A stretch of 5,596 nt of DNA, taken from Sphingobium sp. Its GTDB lineage: Bacteria > Pseudomonadota > Alphaproteobacteria > Sphingomonadales > Sphingomonadaceae. The first letter of the stretch is position 1. Every line of letters begins with the position of its first letter. The stretch lies in the NCBI GenBank assembly GCA_030148625.1, contig JASBTC010000043.1:1-5596 (forward strand), given 5' to 3'. Shown here one piece after another: positions 1 through 5,596 of the stretch. A program made the position numbers and the translations under genes. The notes under the pieces are model-generated. The model did not search any database, was not told where the DNA came from, and saw only the letters and a list, made by a program, of their open reading frames with translations.

Positions 1-55
1 GCCCATCAACACTGCCGCCGCGCGATGGGCAAGACCCTTGCGGGCAAAGTCCGTT

Positions 56-83
56 TAAGAAAGCGCGGAAGAGCGCTTTCTTA
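56..83. terminator. Perfect 11-bp hairpin, possible bidirectional terminator
   Basis: The arms TAAGAAAGCGC (56-66) and GCGCTTTCTTA (73-83) are exact reverse complements around a 6-nt loop, GGAAGA. Each strand therefore reads A-rich arm, GC core, loop, GC core, then a T-rich stretch (GCGCTTTCTTA), which is the layout of a short bidirectional intrinsic terminator. The T tract is interrupted and the GC core is only 4 bp, so termination would be weak. It lies about 100 nt beyond the cytochrome stop and overlaps a plus-frame TAA at 56-58, so it could serve converging genes. It could equally be a plain palindrome. Confidence 0.4.
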
Positions 84-90
84 GGCGGTG

Positions 91-163
91 CCAGCCCACT
101 CCCCCGCCCAACCTCCCGATCCAGCATGATCCTGTCGGGTGGTTGGGCGGGGGAGCGGGCTGG
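91..163. repeat. 29-bp near-perfect inverted repeat with G-quadruplex-type arms
   Basis: The left arm (91-119) and right arm (135-163) are reverse complements at 27 of 29 positions, separated by a 15-nt loop (120-134). The two mismatches are at arm positions 8 and 24. The right arm carries G3-N5-G3-N1-G5-N3-G3 on the plus strand (G runs at 137-139, 145-147, 149-153 and 157-159). The left arm carries the equivalent pattern on the minus strand. As RNA this would be a very stable hairpin at the 3' end of the leftward transcript, where it could act as a terminator or protect the mRNA from exonucleases. It could also be a miniature mobile repeat. No target-site duplication is evident. Confidence 0.75.
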
Positions 164-184
164 TACCGGCTTTCTCAAAGCCTC

Positions 185-1153
185 TCAATTCGTCGCACGA
201 ATCCAGTCCTCGAGAAGCGCGACCGCCTCGTCATGGACGGTGGCGCGGCCAAGCTCGGGCATGGCGAGCCCCGGCTCGGTGGTCTTCATGCGGAATGTCA
301 GGATCGAGCGTTCGGGATGGCCGGGCGCGATATCGAAATCCAGCCCACCACTGCCGCGGCCGGCGGCGACGGGGCGCTTGCCGATGCCCAGCGCGACGCG
401 ATCGCGCTCCTCCCAGGTGAGGAACAGCCCCGAATTGCTCGCCGCGCCCCTGGGGTTGTGACAATGACCGCAATTGACGTCGAGATAGGCACGTGCGCGT
501 CCGTCGAGCGATCCGGTGGCCGGATCATCCCAGACAGGCAATGTCGCGCCCGGCCGACCGCGCATGTTGCGCGCCTTGGGCCCGATCGGCGTGATCTCAC
601 CCGACAGGCCATGGCATTCCTTGCATTGATTCTGATTGGGCACGGCATAGCTGATGCTGCGGCTCTGCCCCTTGGCGTCGATCCAGCCGACCGGCAATCG
701 CCGGCCGCCGCGCTTCAGTTCGGCATCGCCCAGTTCGGCATTCCAGACATAGGGCAGTGCCACCCAGCCGGTTGCGCGGCGGATCAATAGACGGGTCTCG
801 ATGATGCGGATATCGCGATCGGGATGCCGCATATCGGCGGGATAGCCGAAGCTCTTGACCAGCACCGTGCCCACCGGAAAATCGGGCAGGCCGTCGCCAT
901 TGGGGCGCGTCCTGGTGCCGGGCGGCAGGTAGAGATAGCGGAACTTCTCCGCATAATCGGAGAAGAGCGGGGTGTTGAGGCTATAGGGCTCGACGCCGGC
1001 ATTGGGTTCGATGCCGCGCGCGTCGGTGAACAGTCTGAAATCGGAGAGCCTGGGCGGCAGCGTATCGCCGAGGATGAGGTCGAGTGCGACGGGTGCGGGT
1101 GCCGCACTGGTAACGAGCAGCCACGCGATGGCCAAGGCGACACGCCGGATCAT
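185..1153 (-). CDS. Secreted diheme c-type cytochrome, HNE_0200/SO2930 family
   Basis: This 322-residue protein is predicted to be periplasmic and to carry two covalently bound c-type hemes. It opens with a signal peptide (MIRRVALAIAWLLVTSAAPA, residues 1-20). An N-terminal domain contains PYSLNTPLFSDYAEKFRY (56-73), a segment I associate with the HNE_0200/SO2930 family. Heme-binding motifs are CKECH (177-181) and CGHCH (228-232), and a C-terminal MPELGR (298-303) may supply a methionine ligand. I chose ATG 1153 because it starts directly at the signal peptide and has AGGGAAAGG just upstream; the longer start at 1192 would translate a palindrome. Family members usually lie beside a parallel beta-helix gene, as here, and the function of the pair is unknown. 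The inter-heme segment looks shorter than I remember for relatives. Electron transfer is a family-level inference; no donor or acceptor is identifiable. Confidence 0.9.
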   Translation of the reverse strand: MIRRVALAIAWLLVTSAAPAPVALDLILGDTLPPRLSDFRLFTDARGIEPNAGVEPYSLNTPLFSDYAEKFRYLYLPPGTRTRPNGDGLPDFPVGTVLVKSFGYPADMRHPDRDIRIIETRLLIRRATGWVALPYVWNAELGDAELKRGGRRLPVGWIDAKGQSRSISYAVPNQNQCKECHGLSGEITPIGPKARNMRGRPGATLPVWDDPATGSLDGRARAYLDVNCGHCHNPRGAASNSGLFLTWEERDRVALGIGKRPVAAGRGSGGLDFDIAPGHPERSILTFRMKTTEPGLAMPELGRATVHDEAVALLEDWIRATN

Positions 1154-1156
1154 CAA

Positions 1157-1165
1157 CCTTTCCCT
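1157..1165 (-). promoter_or_regulatory. Ribosome binding site of the diheme cytochrome gene
   Basis: On the minus strand AGGGAAAGG precedes ATG 1153, with the AGGG core 8 nt upstream of the start. It decides between ATG 1153 and the upstream in-frame ATG at 1192. The palindrome at 1169-1188 ends only 3 nt before this site, so folding of that hairpin in the mRNA could affect ribosome access. Confidence 0.6.
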
Positions 1166-1192
1166 GTCGCTCCAGCGAGAGCTGGAGCCCAT
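1166..1192 (+). repeat. REP-like palindromic unit, copy 1
   Basis: The 8-bp perfect stem GCTCCAGC/GCTGGAGC (1169-1176 and 1181-1188) closes a GAGA loop, a GNRA-type tetraloop on the plus strand. The whole 27-nt unit begins GTCGC and ends CCCAT. It matches copy 2 (1230-1256, opposite strand) at 21 of 27 positions. It sits in the 130-nt gap between the beta-helix and cytochrome genes, directly upstream of the cytochrome ribosome binding site. From memory, palindromes with this core are common in sphingomonad genomes; a genome-wide count would settle that. Confidence 0.7.
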
Positions 1193-1229
1193 GCAATGCC
1201 GACCGCCCTCCGCGCGTTTGGAGGATCGT

Positions 1230-1256
1230 ATGGATCCCAGCTTTCGCTGGGGTGAC
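1230..1256 (-). repeat. REP-like palindromic unit, copy 2 (inverted)
   Basis: Read on the minus strand, the unit starts GTCAC, forms a 6-bp stem CCCAGC/GCTGGG around a GAAA tetraloop, and ends TCCAT. It is inverted relative to copy 1, with 37 nt between them. Two base pairs differ from copy 1 in a compensatory way: T-A becomes C-G, and G-C becomes A-T beyond an internal mismatch. The head-to-head pair resembles a REP doublet (BIME type). In the leftward mRNA it lies 28 nt after the beta-helix stop codon. Confidence 0.7.
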
Positions 1257-1283
1257 GTTTAACGGGACAGGCGCCCTTTGAAG

Positions 1284-2486
1284 TCACCTGATCGCCGCCT
1301 CCATCGCTGCCGGCAGCACGACCGGCTTAGGTTCCGCAATCACCTCCCCGCTCGAGAGGTCAGCAGGCGCCGGCTTGGCCTCGGTCACTGGCGAAGTCGG
1401 TTTGGCCAGATTGAGGCTGAGCACGCCGACCTGATCGGTCACGCGGATATTCGCGTCCGCGCCGCCGACGCCGTCCCAGAAGATCGGCAGCAGCGATCCG
1501 CCCATCGCTGCCGCCAATTCCTTGCCGCCCGGAAAATCGGGGGCGAAGCCCGCGCGCCCATGGACATTGTCGCGCACCACGACATTGCGCACGCGCGGCT
1601 CATATTTGGGATCGTCGAATGCCTGTTTATACGCGACGATCATGACATTGGCCGTGGCGTTCTGCTCCATCGCGTTGTTGAAGACATGGACGTCGCGATT
1701 GGCCATGATCATCACCCCCGTCCCCATCGGCACGGTGGCGACGATATTGCCCTTGGGCGCGAAATTCGGGGTGTCGTTGTCGGCGACGATATTGTCGAAC
1801 ACGCGGATCGAATGCCCGCCCATCTGGGGCAGATTGGGCAGGTCGAAGATCAGGATGCCACCCGTATTATATTGCGCGATATTATCGTGGACGTCGGCTT
1901 CGAAGCTATTCTCGATCTCGATGCCCGCCACGTTACGCTCGGCGCGGGAGTTGCGGACGACGATCCGGCGCGACTGGCCGACATAGATGCCCGCATCGGA
2001 CGCACCGCGCACCAGGACCGTATCGATCAGCACATCCTGCGATTCGACGGGATAGATGCCATAGGCGCCGTTGGTCGGCTTCGGCCCGCCGGTCCATTCC
2101 ACGCGGATATTGTGATAGACGATGCGGTCGGCACCCTTGGACTTGATGCCGTCACCCTTGCTGTCCTCGACCGCGAAATCGCGCAGCACGACATCGTCCG
2201 ACGTGACGAGCAGCCCCTCGCCCGCCCCCTGCTGCCCCTTGAAGCTGAGGACGCTGCCGTCGATGCCGGTGCCCCGCACGGTGACGCGCGGAACGTCGAG
2301 CGACAGGCCGTCGGTCAGCTCGAACCGGCCCTCGCCGATCTGCACGATATCGCCGGGCGTCGCCTCGATCAGCGCGGTCTGCAGCCGTTCCTGCGCGTCA
2401 GGCCCCGCCTCGACCGTGATGGTCTTGGCAAAGGCACCGGTCGAACTCGCGGCGATCAGCGCCGCGAGACAGAGCATCCTTCCCAT
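1284..2486 (-). CDS. Secreted parallel beta-helix protein, partner of the diheme cytochrome
   Basis: This 400-residue protein is predicted to be exported by a type I signal peptide (MGRMLCLAALIAASSTGAFA, probable cleavage after residue 20). Residues 65-310 form successive beta-helix coils with alternating V/I-x-V/I strands and Asn/Gly/Asp turns, for example GDGIKSKG (111-118), DAGIYVGQSRRIVVRNS (164-180), VAGIEIENS (186-194) and GGILIFD (209-215). The C-terminal tail (about 362-394) is proline/alanine-rich. This matches the family I know as TIGR03805, which typically sits next to HNE_0200-type cytochromes and has no assigned function. The fold is shared with polysaccharide lyases, epimerases and other carbohydrate-active proteins, but I see no convincing catalytic signature. 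ATG 2486 is preferred over GTG 2492 because AAGGGG lies 5 nt upstream of it. The permease stop is 9 nt upstream, indicating co-transcription. Confidence 0.88.
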   Translation of the reverse strand: MGRMLCLAALIAASSTGAFAKTITVEAGPDAQERLQTALIEATPGDIVQIGEGRFELTDGLSLDVPRVTVRGTGIDGSVLSFKGQQGAGEGLLVTSDDVVLRDFAVEDSKGDGIKSKGADRIVYHNIRVEWTGGPKPTNGAYGIYPVESQDVLIDTVLVRGASDAGIYVGQSRRIVVRNSRAERNVAGIEIENSFEADVHDNIAQYNTGGILIFDLPNLPQMGGHSIRVFDNIVADNDTPNFAPKGNIVATVPMGTGVMIMANRDVHVFNNAMEQNATANVMIVAYKQAFDDPKYEPRVRNVVVRDNVHGRAGFAPDFPGGKELAAAMGGSLLPIFWDGVGGADANIRVTDQVGVLSLNLAKPTSPVTEAKPAPADLSSGEVIAEPKPVVLPAAMEAAIR

Positions 2487-2491
2487 AAGCA

Positions 2492-2497
2492 CCCCTT
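2492..2497 (-). promoter_or_regulatory. Ribosome binding site of the beta-helix gene, overlapping the permease stop codon
   Basis: On the minus strand the sequence reads TAAGGGGTGCTTATG. The AAGGGG Shine-Dalgarno sequence begins inside the permease TAA stop (2498-2496) and ends 5 nt before ATG 2486. The GTG at 2492 overlaps this site, so it cannot use it. The arrangement favours termination-reinitiation between the two genes. Confidence 0.65.
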
Positions 2498-3896
2498 ATT
2501 TTGCGAGGCTTTTGCGCATGCCATATCCGAAATAGACGATGAGACCGAAGCCGTTCCAGATGAGGAAATAGAGCTGGGTTTTGCTGGGGAGGCTCCAGAA
2601 GAGATAGGCGCAGCCGAGGATGGCGATGAGGCCGACGACAAGGGCGCCGGGTGTGCGGAAGGGCCGCGGCGCATCGGGCGCACGGCGGCGCAGGATGAGC
2701 ATGCAGAGCGCGACGGCGGCGAAGGCGGCAAGCGTGCCGGCATTGGCGAGAGCTGCGATCTCGTCGATCGGCAGGACGCCGGCGATGATCGAGACGAGGA
2801 TCGCGGTCATGATGGTGATGCGGACGGGCGCGCCCCGGCCCGAGATCCTGGCGAGTGCGGGCGGCAGGAAACCGTCGCGCGCCATCACCAGGAAGATGCG
2901 GCTCTGCCCGTAGAGGAAGGCGAGGATCACCGTCGGCAGCGCGATCACCGCGGCGGCGGCGATGATGGTGGCGATGCCGGGCTGCTGGAGATCGCGCAGG
3001 ATCAGCGCGAGCGGCTCGGGACTGTCGGCGAAATGGGTGAAGGGCAGCGCGCCGACGGCGGCGGCTGCGACGACCATATAGATGATCGTGCACACGAGCA
3101 TCGATCCGACGATGCCGATCGGCAGATTGCGTTCGGGGTTCTTGGTTTCCTCCGCCGCGGTCGAGATCGCATCGAAGCCGTAGAAAGCGAAGAAGATGAT
3201 CGCGGCGGCCGCCATCACCCCACGCTCGACGCCGTCGGGCGCCATGGTCTTGCCGAAGCCGAAGGGCATGAAGGGTTCGAGATTGGTCGCATCGAAATGC
3301 GGCAGCGCGACCGCGACGAACAAAGTGAGCGTCGCGATCTTGACGAGCACCAGCACCGCATTGAGCGTCGCGCTTTCCCTGGTACCGATCGACAATAGGC
3401 CGGCAACGACCGCGATGATGAAGATGGCGGGCAGATTGATGATGCCGCCAAGCTCGGGCCCCTTGGCGAGTTCGAGCGGATAGCCGAGCCAGTCATGCAG
3501 CAAGGGCGCGGCATAGCCCGACCAGCCGACCGCGACGGTCGAGACCACCAGCGAATATTCGAGGATCAGGCTCCAGCCGATGATCCAGGCGAAGACCTCA
3601 CCCAGCACGGCATAGCTGTATGTATAGGCGCTGCCCGATGCCGGCATCATCGTCGACATCTCGGCATAAGCGAGCGCGGCGCAGGCACAGATCAGCCCGG
3701 CGACCGCGAAGGAGATGAGCACGGCGGGCCCCGCACGGTCCGCGCCGACGCCGATCAGGGTGAGGATACCGGTGCCGACGATTGCGCCGACACCCAAGGC
3801 CACCAGATGCGGCCAGGACAATGTGCGCGCCATGCGCTGATCCGCCGGCTGCTCGTCACCGACCAGAATCGTCTTTCTTCTGAGTAACTTGCTCAT
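2496..3896 (-). CDS. APC-superfamily amino acid permease, cationic amino acid transporter-like
   Basis: This 466-residue inner-membrane transporter has about 12 predicted membrane segments (roughly 28-50, 58-79, 98-121, 153-171, 178-198, 229-248, 261-283, 308-335, 358-375, 380-403, 416-434 and 440-460). Segment 1 contains GVGAIVGTGI (35-44), the glycine-rich unwound substrate-binding stretch of APC carriers. Segment 6 contains FFAFYGFDAISTAAEE (235-250), followed by the conserved TKNPERNLPIGI (251-262). These point to the CAT/YfnA-like branch, which imports amino acids with protons; the actual substrate cannot be read. The length is complete for the family. ATG 3896 is chosen over TTG 3899 because AGGGGAG lies 6 nt upstream of it. 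It is probably the first gene of an operon with the beta-helix and cytochrome genes, suggesting import of a product of that periplasmic pair, though an unrelated substrate is possible. Confidence 0.92.
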   Translation of the reverse strand: MSKLLRRKTILVGDEQPADQRMARTLSWPHLVALGVGAIVGTGILTLIGVGADRAGPAVLISFAVAGLICACAALAYAEMSTMMPASGSAYTYSYAVLGEVFAWIIGWSLILEYSLVVSTVAVGWSGYAAPLLHDWLGYPLELAKGPELGGIINLPAIFIIAVVAGLLSIGTRESATLNAVLVLVKIATLTLFVAVALPHFDATNLEPFMPFGFGKTMAPDGVERGVMAAAAIIFFAFYGFDAISTAAEETKNPERNLPIGIVGSMLVCTIIYMVVAAAAVGALPFTHFADSPEPLALILRDLQQPGIATIIAAAAVIALPTVILAFLYGQSRIFLVMARDGFLPPALARISGRGAPVRITIMTAILVSIIAGVLPIDEIAALANAGTLAAFAAVALCMLILRRRAPDAPRPFRTPGALVVGLIAILGCAYLFWSLPSKTQLYFLIWNGFGLIVYFGYGMRKSLAK

Positions 3897-4016
3897 CAAC
3901 TGCTCCCCTTTGCTCCGACCCTAGCGCGGCCGGGCGGGCAAAGTCGAGCGCATGCCCTGCCGATTTTCGGTTCGGCGCGGATTCCGGGCGTTCGGACGGG
4001 ACAACAAAGGCAACCA

Positions 4017-4057
4017 GATTGATAGACAAGAAAATCTATGTTCCATAGTTTTCAATC
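4017..4057. promoter_or_regulatory. Nested dyad, candidate operator
   Basis: Outer arms GATTGA (4017-4022) and TCAATC (4052-4057) are exact reverse complements. Between them lie inner arms CTATG (4036-4040) and CATAG (4044-4048) around TTC, with A4 and T4 runs beside them. The two dyads have different centres (about 4037 and 4042), so they are not one perfect palindrome. The location in the AT-rich part of a divergent promoter fits a regulator site, but no regulator gene is in the window. Confidence 0.35.
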
Positions 4058-4084
4058 GAATCGGTAGAGAACAACCCGAATCAA

Positions 4085-4091
4085 AGGGAGG
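4085..4091 (+). promoter_or_regulatory. Ribosome binding site deciding the GTG start of the receptor
   Basis: AGGGAGG lies 7 nt upstream of GTG 4099. This strong site, and the signal peptide that begins exactly at that codon, support the non-ATG start. Confidence 0.75.
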
Positions 4092-4098
4092 CTACTGC

Positions 4099-5596
4099 GT
4101 GACCATTCGACATCTGCTTTTCGCCGGGACGGCTTTCGTCTCGCTGGCGTTGCCCATTGCCGCGTCCGCGCAGGAAGCTGCGCCCGTTCAGACGGAAGAC
4201 CCGCAGGCCGCCGACGGTGCCCCGGGCCAGGGCGAGATCATCGTCACCGCGCGCCGTCGCGCGGAGACCGCGCAGGACGTGCCGTTGGCGATCTCGGTGA
4301 TCAATGCCGACAGCATCGAATCCTCCGGCAATTTCAACATCAACAAGCTCCAGCAGCTCACGCCGACATTGCAGGTCTATTCGTCGAATCCGCGCAATAC
4401 GGCGGTCAACATCCGCGGCCTCGGCGTGCCGTTCGGCCTGACCAGCGACGGTTTCGAACAGGGCGTCGGCATCTATGTCGACGATGTCTACAATGCGCGC
4501 GTCGCCGCCGCGGTGTTCGACTTCCTCGACGTGCAGCAGGTTGAAGTGCTGCGCGGGCCGCAGGGCACGCTTTACGGCAAGAACACCACCGCCGGCGCGA
4601 TCAACATCACGACCAACCAGCCGACCTTCGATTTCGAGGGCAAGGCCGAAGTGAGCTTCGGCAATCTCCGGTTCAAACAAGCCAAGGCAGCCATTTCCGG
4701 CCCGCTGTCCGACACGGTCGCGGCGCGCATCGCGGTCGCCACCACCAGCCGCCGCGGCACGATCTTCAACACGACCAGCGACCGCTGGATCAACGAGCAG
4801 GACAATCTGGGCATTCGCGGCCAGCTGCTGTTCAAGCCGAGCGAAGACCTCAGCATCACGCTCGCGGGCGACTATAGCAATCAGCAGCCCGAATGCTGCG
4901 GCACGGTCTATGTCCGCACCGGCCGGACCCAGCGTGCGCTGAACCGCCAATATGACGCGCTCGCCGCGCTCCAGGGCTATAATGTCGTCAGCAAGAATCC
5001 GTTCGACCGCCTCACCGATATCGATGCCAGCCTCAACGCCGGCAACAAGATCGGCGGCGCGTCGCTGAAAGTGAAGTGGGATGTCGGCCCCGGCACCTTC
5101 ACCTCCGTCACTGCCTGGCGCTTCTGGGACTGGAAGCCGGAGAACGACCGCGATTTCACCGGCCTGCCGATCGTCTCCAAATCGCAGAATCCGTCGCAGC
5201 AGGACCAGTATTCGCAGGAGCTGCGCTACAATTATTCTGGCGACAAGATCGACTTCGTCGTCGGCGCTTTCGCCTTCAAGCAGCGGATCGACACGCAGGG
5301 TACCGAGCAGCAGGGCGCGGCGTCGAGCAAGTGGAATCTGACCGGCAACCTGGCCAATGACCCCAGCGTTCTGAACGGCCTCACCGCGCTCAACACGCAA
5401 TGGCTGAAGAGCACCAGTGTCGCGTTGTTCGGCCAGGTGAGCTGGAAAGTGACCGACGCCTTCACCATCCAGCCGGGTGTGCGTCTCAACTACGACAAGA
5501 AATCCGGCTTCTACGAACGCAAGGTCTTCGACGCGCAGGGCAACCCCGTGCTGTTCGGCCAAACCGATCCGATCAAGGTCGCCCAGCGCGGCGTCT
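4099..5596 (+). CDS. TonB-dependent outer-membrane receptor, 3' end outside window
   Basis: The first 499 codons of an outer-membrane active-transport receptor are present and open to the window edge; relatives are usually 700-900 residues. It starts at GTG with a signal peptide (MTIRHLLFAGTAFVSLALPIAASA, residues 1-24, cleavage before QE). EIIVTA (46-51) is a likely TonB box. The plug follows (about 52-170), with VPLAISVINADSI (61-73), NIRGLGV (104-110), GVGIYVDDVY (122-131), VEVLRGPQGTLYGKNTTAGAINI (148-170), all hallmarks of the family. Beta-barrel strands begin near residue 175. A vicinal cysteine pair (C266, C267, in QPECCGT) lies in the early barrel. There is no N-terminal signalling extension, so a FecA-type anti-sigma circuit is not indicated. 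Sphingomonads carry many such receptors for siderophores, vitamins, glycans and aromatics; the substrate here is unknown. It is read divergently from the permease operon, so shared regulation is plausible. Confidence 0.95.
   Translation, partial: MTIRHLLFAGTAFVSLALPIAASAQEAAPVQTEDPQAADGAPGQGEIIVTARRRAETAQDVPLAISVINADSIESSGNFNINKLQQLTPTLQVYSSNPRNTAVNIRGLGVPFGLTSDGFEQGVGIYVDDVYNARVAAAVFDFLDVQQVEVLRGPQGTLYGKNTTAGAINITTNQPTFDFEGKAEVSFGNLRFKQAKAAISGPLSDTVAARIAVATTSRRGTIFNTTSDRWINEQDNLGIRGQLLFKPSEDLSITLAGDYSNQQPECCGTVYVRTGRTQRALNRQYDALAALQGYNVVSKNPFDRLTDIDASLNAGNKIGGASLKVKWDVGPGTFTSVTAWRFWDWKPENDRDFTGLPIVSKSQNPSQQDQYSQELRYNYSGDKIDFVVGAFAFKQRIDTQGTEQQGAASSKWNLTGNLANDPSVLNGLTALNTQWLKSTSVALFGQVSWKVTDAFTIQPGVRLNYDKKSGFYERKVFDAQGNPVLFGQTDPIKVAQRGV

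Larger units (their letters stand above)
1..184. other. Non-coding region downstream of the diheme cytochrome gene
   Basis: I find no supportable gene here. Plus-strand reading frames entering from the left edge close quickly: one stops at TAA 56-58 and another at TAG 82-84. Either could be the tail of a rightward gene lying mostly outside the window, but too little is visible to identify one. The space is largely filled by inverted repeats: a perfect 11-bp hairpin at 56-83, a 29-bp near-perfect inverted repeat at 91-163, and a small 5-bp hairpin (GCTTT CTC AAAGC, 169-181) just past the cytochrome stop codon. The likeliest role is transcript-end structure for the leftward genes, and possibly for an unseen rightward gene too. 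Confidence 0.6.
3897..4098. promoter_or_regulatory. Divergent promoter region between permease operon and TonB-dependent receptor
   Basis: This 202-nt intergenic stretch separates two divergently read units and should hold both promoters. The left half is GC-rich with no clear signal. The right part, about 4010-4080, is noticeably AT-richer than the rest of the window. Rightward, TTGATA (4019-4024) with CATAGT (4044-4049) is a possible -35/-10 pair, although its 19-nt spacing is long. Leftward, TTGAAA (complement of 4050-4055) resembles a -35 box but no good -10 follows. These promoter calls are weak. Confidence 0.45.

Noticed and set aside
40..51. 12-bp direct repeat GCGGGCAAAGTC, also at 3934-3945
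   Set aside because: The copies lie in unrelated contexts with no extension on either side; chance is likely in GC-rich DNA.
1..58. Possible 3' end of a rightward gene stopping at TAA 56-58
   Set aside because: Only 18 codons are visible and they have no recognisable motif. The nearby hairpin fits a gene end, but the gene itself cannot be supported from this window.
143..790. Plus-strand open frame of 215 codons opposite the cytochrome gene
   Set aside because: It lies over both heme motifs of the minus-strand cytochrome, begins inside the inverted repeat, and shows no domain or ribosome site.
1154..1192. Thirteen-residue N-terminal extension of the cytochrome from the ATG at 1192
   Set aside because: It would translate the palindrome at 1169-1188 and place a charged stretch (MGSSSRWSDRERL) before an otherwise normal signal peptide. 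ATG 1153 has its own ribosome site.
1278..3398. A 706-codon plus-strand open frame opposite the beta-helix and permease genes
   Set aside because: It is rich in Asp, His, Arg and Gly with no recognisable domain, it spans two well-supported genes on the other strand, and it arises from the GC-biased codon pattern. It is a shadow frame despite its length.
4081..5562. A 493-codon minus-strand open frame opposite the receptor gene
   Set aside because: It mirrors the receptor coding sequence, which has a strong ribosome site, a signal peptide and plug motifs. The antisense translation has low-complexity Ala/Arg/Glu/Val composition and no family signature.

Overview
The window looks like chromosomal DNA of a high-GC alphaproteobacterium, most likely a sphingomonad (Sphingomonas, Sphingopyxis or Novosphingobium type). 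The grounds are strong GC richness with a GC-biased third codon position, a typical sphingomonad TonB-dependent receptor (alanine-rich signal peptide, then a plug opening with GEIIVTARRR), and short palindromes with a CCAGCGARAGCTGG core that I recall as common in that group. No marker gene fixes the genus.

Layout: positions 1-184 hold no gene I can support, but contain a perfect 11-bp hairpin (56-83) and a 29-bp near-perfect inverted repeat (91-163) whose arms are G-quadruplex motifs on opposite strands. Three minus-strand genes follow, read right to left: an APC-family amino acid permease (3896 to 2496), a secreted parallel beta-helix protein (2486 to 1284) and a secreted diheme c-type cytochrome (1153 to 185). 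The permease and beta-helix genes are 9 nt apart and share stop-codon/ribosome-binding sequence. The 130-nt gap before the cytochrome gene carries two inverted copies of a REP-like palindrome with compensatory changes. To the right, a 202-nt divergent promoter region (3897-4098) has an AT-rich dyad. A GTG-started TonB-dependent receptor then runs rightward off the window (4099 to beyond 5596).

The beta-helix and diheme cytochrome proteins match two families known to occur as a gene pair of unknown function (TIGR03805 and the HNE_0200/SO2930 family, TIGR03806, recalled from memory). Here the pair lies in one probable transcription unit with an inner-membrane permease and next to a divergent outer-membrane receptor. 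Inferred model: a ligand enters through the receptor, is bound or processed in the periplasm by the beta-helix protein with electron transfer through the cytochrome, and a product is imported by the permease. The substrate cannot be read from the sequence. This locus is the best candidate in the window for an undescribed system. The long open frames opposite the permease/beta-helix genes and opposite the receptor are shadows.
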